Shown here piece after piece: positions 27,069 to 34,720 of a DNA stretch of 64,000 bases. This DNA is from Virgibacillus_N oceani_A. Lineage in GTDB: Bacteria > Bacillota > Bacilli > Bacillales > Amphibacillaceae. The first letter of the stretch is position 1, and every line of letters starts with the position of its first letter. The notes beneath the pieces were generated by a model. The model searched no databases, was not told where the DNA came from, and worked only from the letters and a program-made list of their open reading frames with translations. Where the stretch lies: the NCBI GenBank assembly GCA_041521345.1, contig JBGOHB010000003.1; one strand, written 5' to 3'. The translations under genes and the position numbers were made by a program.

Positions 27069-27105
27069 GGGGGGCACAGGGACAGGAACAGGAACCGTGT
27101 CCCAA
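27069..27105. repeat. GGGACA-type imperfect palindrome
   Basis: The segment has repeated GGGACAGG/GGAACAGG units and ends in CCGTGTCCC. It resembles short palindromic elements dispersed in Bacillaceae genomes; similar GGGAC...GTCCC pieces occur elsewhere in this window. Confidence 0.4.
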
Positions 27106-27119
27106 CTTAGAACCCATGG

Positions 27120-27232
27120 ATCACTGATAGATAGGGGCTTAACGCTGATACTTTCAAAATTCGCTGATAAATAGAACAAATCGCTGTTAAATGGGGAAAA
27201 TCGCTGATAAAATAAATCAACGCTGATAGCCT
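27120..27232. repeat. Irregular tandem repeat of CGCTGATAA-type units
   Basis: Six units contain CGCTGATA or a one-base variant (CACTGATA, CGCTGTTAA), spaced about 18-25 bases apart, with AAAT-rich linkers. No coding capacity is apparent. The array lies between the DoxX-like gene and the 3' end of the hydratase gene. Confidence 0.7.
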
Positions 27233-27337
27233 CCTGTGGTTTGATCCTTCCGGGCCAACGTTTAACTCAAACCCGAGTGTCTGTGAGTCCGGATCAGGTT
27301 GGACTGGGAAACGGGAATGAGCCGCTTCCAATTAACC

Positions 27338-28114
27338 CTACTCAAAACTTACTTCTGCTTCACCTATCCCAGTAAATACCGCCTTATAAATCCCTTCCTT
27401 TACTCGAATCGGTGAAATAAATGTGCCTGAAGATATAATCATCCCTTTCTTCAGGGTTTTGTGACGCTGAGCAAGTTTTTTTACGAGCCAGGCAACAGAT
27501 GATGTCGGGTTTTCAAGTACGGTGGAACCGACGCCTTCCTCGATCTTTTCTCCGTTATGAAACAGTTCCATCCTTACTTTCGGCAATGCATGAAGATCCG
27601 GAAAATCTACAGGTTCTCCAACGACAACTTTTCCGGTGACCCCGTTATCACAGATGAGATCCATCAGTTCGAAATTTGGAAACCAATCCTTATAGCGGGA
27701 ATCGGGTACTTCCAGTCCTGGAGCGATTTTGCTATTTGTTAATATTTCTTCTTCTGTTGCTTCTGCACTCAGGTCATCAGTAAGGACAAACATTAATTCC
27801 GGCTCCACGATCGGGGAATTCATTTTTATTAGGGAAAGATGTGCCTGATTTTGCATTATGCTTGAAGTTGTCAGTGTTCCGTATGCCGGTTCGTTTGTAT
27901 TGGCAAGTGCTTGTGTCTCCGGGCTCGTCATACTAATCTTGTAGCCTTTGACCCCTTCTCCATACGTATCACATTTTTTCCGGACAAATGCCTCCTGCAC
28001 ATCATACGATGCGGTCTCATCCAGGGTGTAGGAATTGCGGATAAAATCAATCGGGGTGTTGTTATTATAGGAATTCATCAATTTTTCGGTGATTTCTTCA
28101 ACCTCTTTTGTCAC
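27338..28114 (-). CDS. 2-keto-4-pentenoate hydratase/4-oxalocrotonate decarboxylase-like protein
   Basis: A 258-residue member of the MhpD/FAH-fold family, whose members add water to 2-hydroxypentadienoate or decarboxylate 4-oxalocrotonate in aromatic meta-cleavage pathways. Motifs include GYKISMTSPETQ, then PIVEPELMFVLTDDL (the metal-binding ExE region), and NPTSSVAWLVKKLA near the C-terminus. GTG 28114 is chosen as start because it has GGAGC at good spacing and matches the start of the decayed duplicate at 26339. No other aromatic-catabolism genes are present, so the physiological substrate is uncertain. A decayed MarR gene lies upstream on the same strand. Confidence 0.87.
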   Translation of the reverse strand: MTKEVEEITEKLMNSYNNNTPIDFIRNSYTLDETASYDVQEAFVRKKCDTYGEGVKGYKISMTSPETQALANTNEPAYGTLTTSSIMQNQAHLSLIKMNSPIVEPELMFVLTDDLSAEATEEEILTNSKIAPGLEVPDSRYKDWFPNFELMDLICDNGVTGKVVVGEPVDFPDLHALPKVRMELFHNGEKIEEGVGSTVLENPTSSVAWLVKKLAQRHKTLKKGMIISSGTFISPIRVKEGIYKAVFTGIGEAEVSFE

Positions 28115-28243
28115 ACGAATCACGCTCCAAACCCTTTTAGTAAAAGCATAATGGATATGCTGATTGCTGTAAAATGATACGGGTATGACCTCGTAAGTTC
28201 GTTATTTCACAAAAAATAGCTGGCTGAAGCTTAGAGAAGGAAG

Positions 28244-28271
28244 TTGGGACTGCGCTAAATGCTCGTCCCAA
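28244..28271. repeat. Palindromic dispersed repeat, copy C
   Basis: TTGGGAC and GTCCCAA flank TGCGCTAAATGCTC, a clean hairpin. It is nearly the same as the copy at 12508-12533. Confidence 0.7.
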
Positions 28272-28297
28272 TATAAAAAGCTATACCTCTGCCCCGA

Positions 28298-28590
28298 TTA
28301 TTCAACAGATTTTTGAATGATTAACAGCATTTCTAATAAATTAATATACTTTTCTTCCCCTATACTATTTTCCACTTTTGTAGTCGTAACCAAATAGGTG
28401 TTGCTTTTTCTAATTTGGGCAGCCCGCTGCCGGTTATCGAAGTTAATTTTGTTCTTGAATCATTTCTATCTTTTGTCATACTAACATATTCGCTTGTTTA
28501 TGTTGCGGGTAATCGTAGGTTGGTCAAGTAACATCATCTCACTCAACTCGATGACTGAAACCTCTTTTTCACTGGATTTCCTGATTCAAA
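28298..28590 (-). pseudogene. Decayed MarR-family regulator
   Basis: Reading the minus strand in three frames gives consecutive MarR pieces. EVSVIELSEMMLLDQPTITR, followed by NINKRI and a stop, is the recognition-helix region. Then DSRTKLTSITGSGLPKLEKA appears in another frame. Finally ENSIGEEKYINLLEMLLII, followed by QKSVE and a stop at 28298-28300, appears in a third frame. The N-terminal helices and the wing are missing. The gene is dead through deletions and frameshifts. It presumably once regulated its neighbours. Confidence 0.78.
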
Positions 28591-28605
28591 TAAACAAAAA
28601 ATAGG

Positions 28606-28672
28606 CAAGTTCAGTCTTTCACTATTTCTTGCTTTATCGTATAATTGATTTATAGAATACAAAATGGGGCAA
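28606..28672. repeat. Direct repeat, right copy, covering the hprK-like promoter
   Basis: Second copy of the repeat at 27004-27066. It includes TATAAT (28640-28645) with a weak -35 (TTTCAC, 28617-28622), and lies 34 bases before the HPr-kinase-like start codon. Confidence 0.75.
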
Positions 28673-28705
28673 GAAATCTATCTTTGTCCCACAGGAGTGT
28701 ACAAC

Positions 28706-29623
28706 ATGATGAAATCGGTTACGGTAGATCAATTGGTGAAGGAATTTAAATTGGAAGTACTGGCAGGGGAGAAGAAGCTGGATCAGGTCATTACAAAGGC
28801 ACATACACATCGGCCCGGGCTGGAGTTTATTGGATACTTTGATTTTTTTCCGATGGAGCGGGTGCAAATCCTTGGAAAAAAAGAGATCACCTATTTGCAG
28901 CAGTTGGATGATGCGGAAAGAAGAAATCGAATCGGGAATATTGTGAATTATCATCCTCCTTGTTTTATTGTAACGGGTGGACAGAACGGTCTAACATACT
29001 TAAAGCATTTTTGTGCCGAGGAAAATATCCCGCTTTTACGTACAACAGAGGATACGAGTGATTTTATTGCAAAAGCAGATGCTTATTTGACCCGTGTGAT
29101 GGCACCGGAAATTGCGGTTCATGGGGTTTGTATTAATGTTTTTGGGATTGGTATTCTGCTTCGCGGAGAGTCCGGTGTCGGGAAAAGTGAAATTGCTCAT
29201 ACCTTAATCGGGAGAGGGCACAGGCTTGTTGCCGATGATATTGTGGTACTCAAAAAATTAAGCCATCGAACGATTCTGGGCACCCATAATGAAAAAAACA
29301 AGGAATTTCTGGCACTTAGGAGCATCGGCTTGTTGAATGTCGTTCGTGTTTATGGGAGAAAAGCATTCCAGGAGGAAACTAGGATCACACTAGATATAAA
29401 AATGACAAAATGGGAGAAGGATTCTCTGAACAATGAACTGGAATTAGAAGAGGAGACAACGGATTATTTGGATGTACCGATCCCTACTATCGAAATTCAG
29501 CTGCAGCCTGGAAGGGATGTTGCAGGGCTGATTGAAGCTGCGGCAAATAACTGGTACTTGCAGCAGCAGGGCTATAGTGCTGCTGAGGATTTCTTAAGCC
29601 GGTTTGAGGAAAATGATTCGTAA
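28706..29623 (+). CDS. HPr kinase/phosphorylase paralogue with altered signature
   Basis: A 305-residue protein with the HprK plan. The N-terminal domain carries THRPGLEFIGYFDFFPMERV and ILGKKE. The kinase domain has HGVCINVFGIGILLR, the P-loop GESGVGKSE and GHRLVADDIVVLKK with the conserved acidic pair. The C-terminal part ends in QPGRDVAGLIEAAANN. The usual HprK signature (LEIRGLGIINV...FGAGA) here reads LALRSIGLLNVVRVYGRKA, so the EIRG and FGAGA elements are changed. The gene is not in the standard hprK-lgt-ppaX context, so it is probably a second copy. It may phosphorylate HPr or Crh differently, or another protein. The ATG follows AGGAG. Confidence 0.82.
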   Translation: MMKSVTVDQLVKEFKLEVLAGEKKLDQVITKAHTHRPGLEFIGYFDFFPMERVQILGKKEITYLQQLDDAERRNRIGNIVNYHPPCFIVTGGQNGLTYLKHFCAEENIPLLRTTEDTSDFIAKADAYLTRVMAPEIAVHGVCINVFGIGILLRGESGVGKSEIAHTLIGRGHRLVADDIVVLKKLSHRTILGTHNEKNKEFLALRSIGLLNVVRVYGRKAFQEETRITLDIKMTKWEKDSLNNELELEEETTDYLDVPIPTIEIQLQPGRDVAGLIEAAANNWYLQQQGYSAAEDFLSRFEENDS

Positions 29624-29669
29624 ATTTCAATTGGGGAATAATATTATAAACAAAGAGAGGAGGCGCTTG

Positions 29670-29978
29670 ATGCCAAGATGTAAAAACTGCGGGGGAAAGT
29701 GGAAATGGAGCGATGCAATAAAGCGGATATTTTCGTTAGGTACCGCTATTATTTGTCCGTATTGTGATGAGAAGCAATACCTTACAAATCAATCCAGACG
29801 AAAAATGGGAATCGTGCATATGCTTTTGCCGCTATTGATTTTACTTCCAATTTTCATAGATATATCTTTTCCAATAGCATTTGGCATGTTCGCTGCAGCT
29901 ACTATCATTGTGTTTTCCATCTGTCCTTTCATCATGGAACTGACAGACAAGGAAGAATTGCCATTTGGGGAAAAATAA
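29670..29978 (+). CDS. Small zinc-ribbon membrane protein (CXXC-20-CXXC type)
   Basis: A 102-residue protein. The N-terminus has CKNC (residues 4-7) and CPYC about 24 residues later, a zinc-ribbon pattern seen in the TIGR04104 group. Two hydrophobic helices follow (about residues 46-64 and 66-86) and a short acidic tail. The role is unknown. ATG 29670 is chosen because GAGAGGAGG precedes it. The gene starts 46 bases after the hprK-like stop and may be co-transcribed with it. Confidence 0.78.
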   Translation: MPRCKNCGGKWKWSDAIKRIFSLGTAIICPYCDEKQYLTNQSRRKMGIVHMLLPLLILLPIFIDISFPIAFGMFAAATIIVFSICPFIMELTDKEELPFGEK

Positions 29979-30010
29979 ATTCCGTATCATCTAGAGACGA
30001 TACGGAATTT
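29978..30010 (+). terminator. Terminator of the hprK-like/zinc-ribbon pair
   Basis: AAATTCCGTATC (29978-29989) pairs perfectly with GATACGGAATTT (29999-30010), followed by ATTTTTTT. Confidence 0.92.
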
Positions 30011-30215
30011 ATTTTTTTAAACTACTATAAAAATACCTGATCCCCAAGCGATGCTTTTTCAATGCCTGTTTTGCTCCATTCCTACAGGTGGTTTCTATGG
30101 CCCGTTATTTTTCCATTTTAGCTAAATGAGGTACCATAGAGCCGTGCAACGGTAGGTCATTTCTGCATTTCGACTGAATGAAGAACCATTGAAACGCTTA
30201 AGGCATGCTATTTTT

Positions 30216-31697
30216 TTATTTCTTCACGTTATTCACAATTTCAATTGCTTCATCAAACTCATGCTCTACCTCTGCATTTGGTTTATATGTCATTAAACTG
30301 ACAACAACTGCCACAATTAAACAGAGCAGGAATCCCGGAACAATTTCATACAGGTATCCGGAAAGGTCGGAAGTACCCCATACAAATACGGTAACTGCAC
30401 CAACAATCATGCCCCAAAGTGCACCCTGGCCGGTGAATTTTTTCCAATAGAGAGCCAGCAGGATAACCGGTCCGAACGCGGCACCAAATCCTGCCCATGC
30501 AAAAGATACAAGACCGAGAATCGTATCGTTTTGCTGCCATGCAAAGATCATGGCTATCGCAGCCACAGCCAGTACAGCAATACGGCTCAAGTTTACAAGC
30601 TGTTTTTGCGAGGCATCTGTACGGAAAACTGCTTTATAAATATCTTCCACGAGTGCGGAAGCTGTAACAAGCAATTGAGATGAAACGGTACTCATAATTG
30701 CCGCAAGCACAGCTGCGAGCATTAATCCTGCAATAAATGGATGGAAAATGATTTGCCCCAAAGCAATAAAAATGGCTTCCGGGTCAGCTAATGTGGCATC
30801 CGGGTTTTGTGTAAAGTATGCTAAACCGACCATTGCCGTTGCTATTGCACCAATTAAAGACAAGAGCATCCAGCCGATCCCGATTCTTCTTGCTTTTGTT
30901 GTTTCTTTGACGGATGAAATCGCCATGAAACGGATAATAATATGCGGCTGGCCGAAGTAACCAAGCCCCCATGCCAGGGATGAAATGACCCCGGTTGCCG
31001 AAGCAGTGGCAAAGAAGCTTAAGCGTGTTGGATCCACTTCTCTTACCGTGCTAATGATGTCGCCGAGCCCGCCTGTTAGAGATACCCCGAGGATCGGTAC
31101 TAAAAGCAGTGCCAAAAACATCATGGTACCTTGGATCACGTCAGTTAAACTAACGGCAAGAAATCCGCCGATAAATGTATAAGCGATGGTAACAGCTGCG
31201 ACAATTAAAAGCCCGGTGTGATAGTTATACGCAAATGATTGTTGAAAAAATATACCTCCAGCAACCATGCCTGAAGATACATAGAATGTAAAATAGACTA
31301 AAATAATAACACCTGAAGCTATCCTCAATAATTTTGAGCTGTTTTTAAAACGGTTATCAAAGAAACTCGGAATAGTAATGGAGTTGTTTGCCACCTCGGT
31401 ATACGCCCGAAGCCTTGGTGCGACAATAAGCCAATTTAACCATGCACCAATGAGCAAACCAATCGGCATCCATGCTTCCACAAGTCCGGATACGTAAATA
31501 GCACCCGGAAGTCCCATCAATAACCATTGGGACATGTCTGAAGCTCCAGCACTGAGTGCAGATGTTGTGGCATTTAGTTTTCGCCCGCCAAGCATGTAAT
31601 CGTCCAGGTTGCTTGTTTTCTTATATCCATAAACTCCAATGCCGATCATACCAAGCAAATAAAGGATGATTGCGATAAGCTGAAACGTTGAATCCAT
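30216..31697 (-). CDS. putP: Sodium/proline symporter
   Basis: A 493-residue sodium:solute symporter with about 13 membrane helices. Features include the N-terminal YKKTSNLDDYMLGGRKL loop, GAGASDMSQWLLMGLPGA (sodium/proline site region) and WGLGYFGQPHIIIRFMA. It imports proline with Na+. It is the third gene downstream of the sigma-54 promoter at 34549-34566, after the two proline-degradation enzymes, with a 173-base gap before it. ATG 31697 follows GGGGGAAAGAAA. Proline is also a compatible solute, so it may have an osmotic role too. Confidence 0.95.
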   Translation of the reverse strand: MDSTFQLIAIILYLLGMIGIGVYGYKKTSNLDDYMLGGRKLNATTSALSAGASDMSQWLLMGLPGAIYVSGLVEAWMPIGLLIGAWLNWLIVAPRLRAYTEVANNSITIPSFFDNRFKNSSKLLRIASGVIILVYFTFYVSSGMVAGGIFFQQSFAYNYHTGLLIVAAVTIAYTFIGGFLAVSLTDVIQGTMMFLALLLVPILGVSLTGGLGDIISTVREVDPTRLSFFATASATGVISSLAWGLGYFGQPHIIIRFMAISSVKETTKARRIGIGWMLLSLIGAIATAMVGLAYFTQNPDATLADPEAIFIALGQIIFHPFIAGLMLAAVLAAIMSTVSSQLLVTASALVEDIYKAVFRTDASQKQLVNLSRIAVLAVAAIAMIFAWQQNDTILGLVSFAWAGFGAAFGPVILLALYWKKFTGQGALWGMIVGAVTVFVWGTSDLSGYLYEIVPGFLLCLIVAVVVSLMTYKPNAEVEHEFDEAIEIVNNVKK

Positions 31698-31870
31698 TTT
31701 CTTTCCCCCTATTTTGTTTTATCTATATTCTCGTGTTATACAACACGTTATTTTAAACCCTCCAGTTACGGCAATATCTATTTACGCATAAGAAGTGATT
31801 GAAAGATGTAAATAATATAAGCGAGGATAGGGCAGGGAAAATTATATGTGTCTTCGTTATATAGCAGTAT

Positions 31871-32875
31871 CTAATCCTTTTTCTTTTTCACTCTCCACAG
31901 GGCAAATAATCCGATCAAGGCGCCTCCTGCAATTAGTGGTGATTTTTTTAATTTATTGTCTTTCGTATAAAATGTATCCTTCATGACCAATTGCAAGTTC
32001 TGTGGTCTTTCTGCCAGTCGGCGCATGAAATAGCCAAACCAGTCACTGCCAAACGGTATATATGTACAGAAGTTATAGCCATCTTCAGCTAGCCCGTGCT
32101 GCATTTCTGTCCGGAAGCCATAGAGCATTTGAAATTCAAACTTATCTTTTGGCACATTATTGTCTTTGACGAATTGCTTTAACTGATTGATAATCTGGTG
32201 GTCATGTGTCGCGATGGATGTGAAGGTGTCTCCAAGCAACCTGATTTCGCAAGCCTTGATAAAATTCGCATCAATTTCCTCCTGGTTCTGGAAAGCAACT
32301 TCCTCACTTTCCTTATACGCTCCTTTAACGAGGCGAAGACGTACACCTTTTAGATTTTCAAGATCATCCACTGTTCGATATAAATACGATTGCAGCACTG
32401 TGCCTATATTGCTGAAGTCTTTTCGCAAAATTTCCAGTACATCCAGCGTTTTTTGATAGTGCTCGTATTTTTCCATATCAATATTTACGAAAATATCATA
32501 TTTTGTTGCAGCGGTTAAAATTTCGGACATGTTACTGATGCAAAATTCCTGATCTATATCCAGACCGAGCTGCGTCATTTTTACGGAAACATGGCAATCA
32601 AGCTGTTCTTCATGTATTTTTTCAATCATTTCTAGAATATCTTCTTTTGCCTGGGTTGCTTCCGACTTGTCGAAAATGAATTCCCCCAGGTTATCCAGTG
32701 TGCAGCTGATTCCTTTCCTATTGAGCTCTTTGACCACGCTTACAACGCTATTAATATCTGTTCCGGCAACAAACTTATCTGCTCCAAGCTGAAATCCCCA
32801 TTTTTTGGCGTTTGCATTTAAAAATTTATTATTAGATAATCCGATGAAAAAGTCCCTCGTTAAATTTGCCATCAT
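31871..32875 (-). CDS. putB: Proline dehydrogenase with C-terminal hydrophobic tail
   Basis: A 334-residue monofunctional FAD-dependent proline dehydrogenase that oxidises proline to pyrroline-5-carboxylate. Barrel and active-site motifs are visible: VRLRLVKGAYKE, IATHDHQII, EFQMLYGFR, and YIPFGSDWFGYFMRRLAERPQN at the end of the catalytic domain (substrate-binding Arg pair). After it come about 30 residues with SPLIAGGALIGLFALWRVKK, a hydrophobic stretch capped by Lys that looks like a membrane tail. Most PutB proteins end soon after the RRLAER helix. The ATG pair at 32875 follows AAAGGAG. The gene lies 55 bases after the P5C dehydrogenase gene. Confidence 0.94.
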   Translation of the reverse strand: MMANLTRDFFIGLSNNKFLNANAKKWGFQLGADKFVAGTDINSVVSVVKELNRKGISCTLDNLGEFIFDKSEATQAKEDILEMIEKIHEEQLDCHVSVKMTQLGLDIDQEFCISNMSEILTAATKYDIFVNIDMEKYEHYQKTLDVLEILRKDFSNIGTVLQSYLYRTVDDLENLKGVRLRLVKGAYKESEEVAFQNQEEIDANFIKACEIRLLGDTFTSIATHDHQIINQLKQFVKDNNVPKDKFEFQMLYGFRTEMQHGLAEDGYNFCTYIPFGSDWFGYFMRRLAERPQNLQLVMKDTFYTKDNKLKKSPLIAGGALIGLFALWRVKKKKD

Positions 32876-32930
32876 TGTTACTCCTTTGTTATGTGTAGGG
32901 GGCAGTCAGTCATCACTGCCCCCCATAGAA

Positions 32931-34478
32931 TTAAAATGCCTCTGTTACAGTTTTTGCGTTTAAGAAGTGTTGCAGATAATCCGGGCCGCCTGCTTTGGAA
33001 TCGGTTCCGGACATTTTAAATCCGCCAAATGGCTGATAACCAACAATGGCAGCCGTACAGCCGCGGTTAAAGTAAAGGTTACCTACCTGAAATTCCGTAC
33101 GTGCGCGGTTCAAGTGTTCGCGATTATCTGAAATCACAGCACCTGTCAGGCCGTATTCTGTATTGTTTGCAATCTCCAGTAATTCATCAAAATTATTAGC
33201 TTTTGCAAATCCAACGACAGGACCGAAAATCTCTTCTTGCATAATTCTTCCTTTAGGATCCATGTCTTTGAAAATCGTCGGATGAACGAAGAAGCCTTTG
33301 GAATCATCCGTTTCTCCGCCGTAAGCCAGTTCGCCTTCGTGTTTGCCAACTTCGATATAATCTTTAATTTTGTTAAACTGCTTCTGGTTTACAACCGCAC
33401 CCATGTACACATTTTCTTCGGATGGGGCGCCGACAGTCAGTTCTTTTGCCAGTTCAATGGATTTTTCAAGCACTTCGTCATAGACATCTTTATGCACGAT
33501 TGCTCTGGAACAAGCAGAACATTTCTGTCCAGAAAATCCGAATGCAGAGTCCACAATGGATTGTGCTGCCAGATCAAGGTCAGCTTCATTGTCGACGATA
33601 ATGGTGTCTTTTCCACCCATTTCAGCTACAACTGTTTTCAAATGCTGCTGTCCTTCCTGCACTTTGGCAGCCCGTTCGAAAATTCGCGTTCCTGTAGCGC
33701 GGGATCCGGTAAAGTTAATGAAGTTAGTATCTTTGTGATCCACAAGATAGTCACCAATTTCAGCCGGGTCTCCAGGAACAAAGTTCAATACGCCTTTAGG
33801 CAGACCTGATTCTTCAAGTACTTCCACAAGTTTATAAGCAATCACCGGCGTGTTTTCTGATGGTTTCATAAGCACCGTATTTCCTGCAACGATTGGAGCA
33901 ACAGTGGTGCCTGCTACGATGGCAAAAGCGAAGTTCCATGGCGGGATAACTACGCCGGGTCCCATTGCCTGATACGAATATGCGTTATGCTCATTTACGC
34001 GGTGGTTAAGTTCTTTTCCCTCACCAAGTTCGACCATTTCGCGGGCGTAGTACTCAAGGAAATCAATTCCTTCCGCTGTGTCTCCATCTGCCTGGTTCCA
34101 AGGTTTACCGGCATCATACGCAAGCCATGCAGAGAATTCATGCTTGCGGCGGCGAATTTTTGCAGCTGCTCGGAGTAAAACGTCCGCGCGCTCTTTGGCT
34201 GACCAAGTGCTCCAAGTTTTAAAAGCTTCCTTCGCTCCTGCCATTGCTTGTTCAATGTGTTCTTTAGTTGCTTTGGAAACTTTTCCTACTACTTCTTCTT
34301 TGTTTCCTGGATTATAGGAAGTGAGTTTATCGTCAGTATAAATTTTTTCTCCGTTAATCACAATCGGATATTCTTGCCCGAGTTCACCCTTCACTTTGTT
34401 TAATGCGGCTTCGAACTCCTTCTGGTTCTTTTCATCGTTAAAATCCGTGAATGGTTCGTGTTTAAATGGTAATACCAC
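32931..34478 (-). CDS. putC: 1-pyrroline-5-carboxylate dehydrogenase
   Basis: A 515-residue aldehyde dehydrogenase of the RocA/PutC type, oxidising glutamate semialdehyde (from P5C) to glutamate with NAD. Motifs: PWNFAFAIV near residue 180, FTGSRATGTRIFERA (nucleotide loop), VAEMGGKD, the catalytic Cys in GFSGQKCSACSR, EEIFGPVVG, and NRGCTAAIVGYQPFGG. The start is GTG 34478 with GGAGG at 7-base spacing. It is the first gene of the proline operon, directly downstream of the sigma-54 promoter. Confidence 0.96.
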   Translation of the reverse strand: MVLPFKHEPFTDFNDEKNQKEFEAALNKVKGELGQEYPIVINGEKIYTDDKLTSYNPGNKEEVVGKVSKATKEHIEQAMAGAKEAFKTWSTWSAKERADVLLRAAAKIRRRKHEFSAWLAYDAGKPWNQADGDTAEGIDFLEYYAREMVELGEGKELNHRVNEHNAYSYQAMGPGVVIPPWNFAFAIVAGTTVAPIVAGNTVLMKPSENTPVIAYKLVEVLEESGLPKGVLNFVPGDPAEIGDYLVDHKDTNFINFTGSRATGTRIFERAAKVQEGQQHLKTVVAEMGGKDTIIVDNEADLDLAAQSIVDSAFGFSGQKCSACSRAIVHKDVYDEVLEKSIELAKELTVGAPSEENVYMGAVVNQKQFNKIKDYIEVGKHEGELAYGGETDDSKGFFVHPTIFKDMDPKGRIMQEEIFGPVVGFAKANNFDELLEIANNTEYGLTGAVISDNREHLNRARTEFQVGNLYFNRGCTAAIVGYQPFGGFKMSGTDSKAGGPDYLQHFLNAKTVTEAF

Positions 34479-34548
34479 AAGAAAACCTCCTTAAAAAATT
34501 AGTAATATCGTTATCGGTAAAGGATAACCATCTATCATTCTATCAAAC

Positions 34549-34566
34549 ATGCAAAATTCGTGCCAA
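34549..34566 (-). promoter_or_regulatory. Sigma-54 (-24/-12) promoter of the proline operon
   Basis: On the minus strand the sequence is TTGGCACGAATTTTGCAT: TGGCAC (-24) and TTGCA (-12) with the standard 5-base spacing, an exact match to the SigL consensus. It lies 71 bases before the P5C dehydrogenase start. It faces away from the activator gene, leaving room for upstream activator sites between 34567 and 34720. Confidence 0.92.
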
Positions 34567-34720
34567 GTTTTGAGGTTTAGCACTGTAAGCCCGCTAAATC
34601 GTTTTCAAAATGATATTTCTACATACAGATGTAAGCATATTTTTTACAAACCAGTGTACAGAGTGTGTACAAAATTGTATAATTTATTTACAATATATTT
34701 TACAGTTAGCGGGTGTGAAT

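Noticed and set aside
27120..27232. CRISPR array
   Set aside because: Unit spacing is irregular and cores are only ~9 bases; no cas genes.
33237..33809. 190-codon open frame on the plus strand
   Set aside because: Antisense shadow of the P5C dehydrogenase gene, Phe-rich and without a ribosome site.
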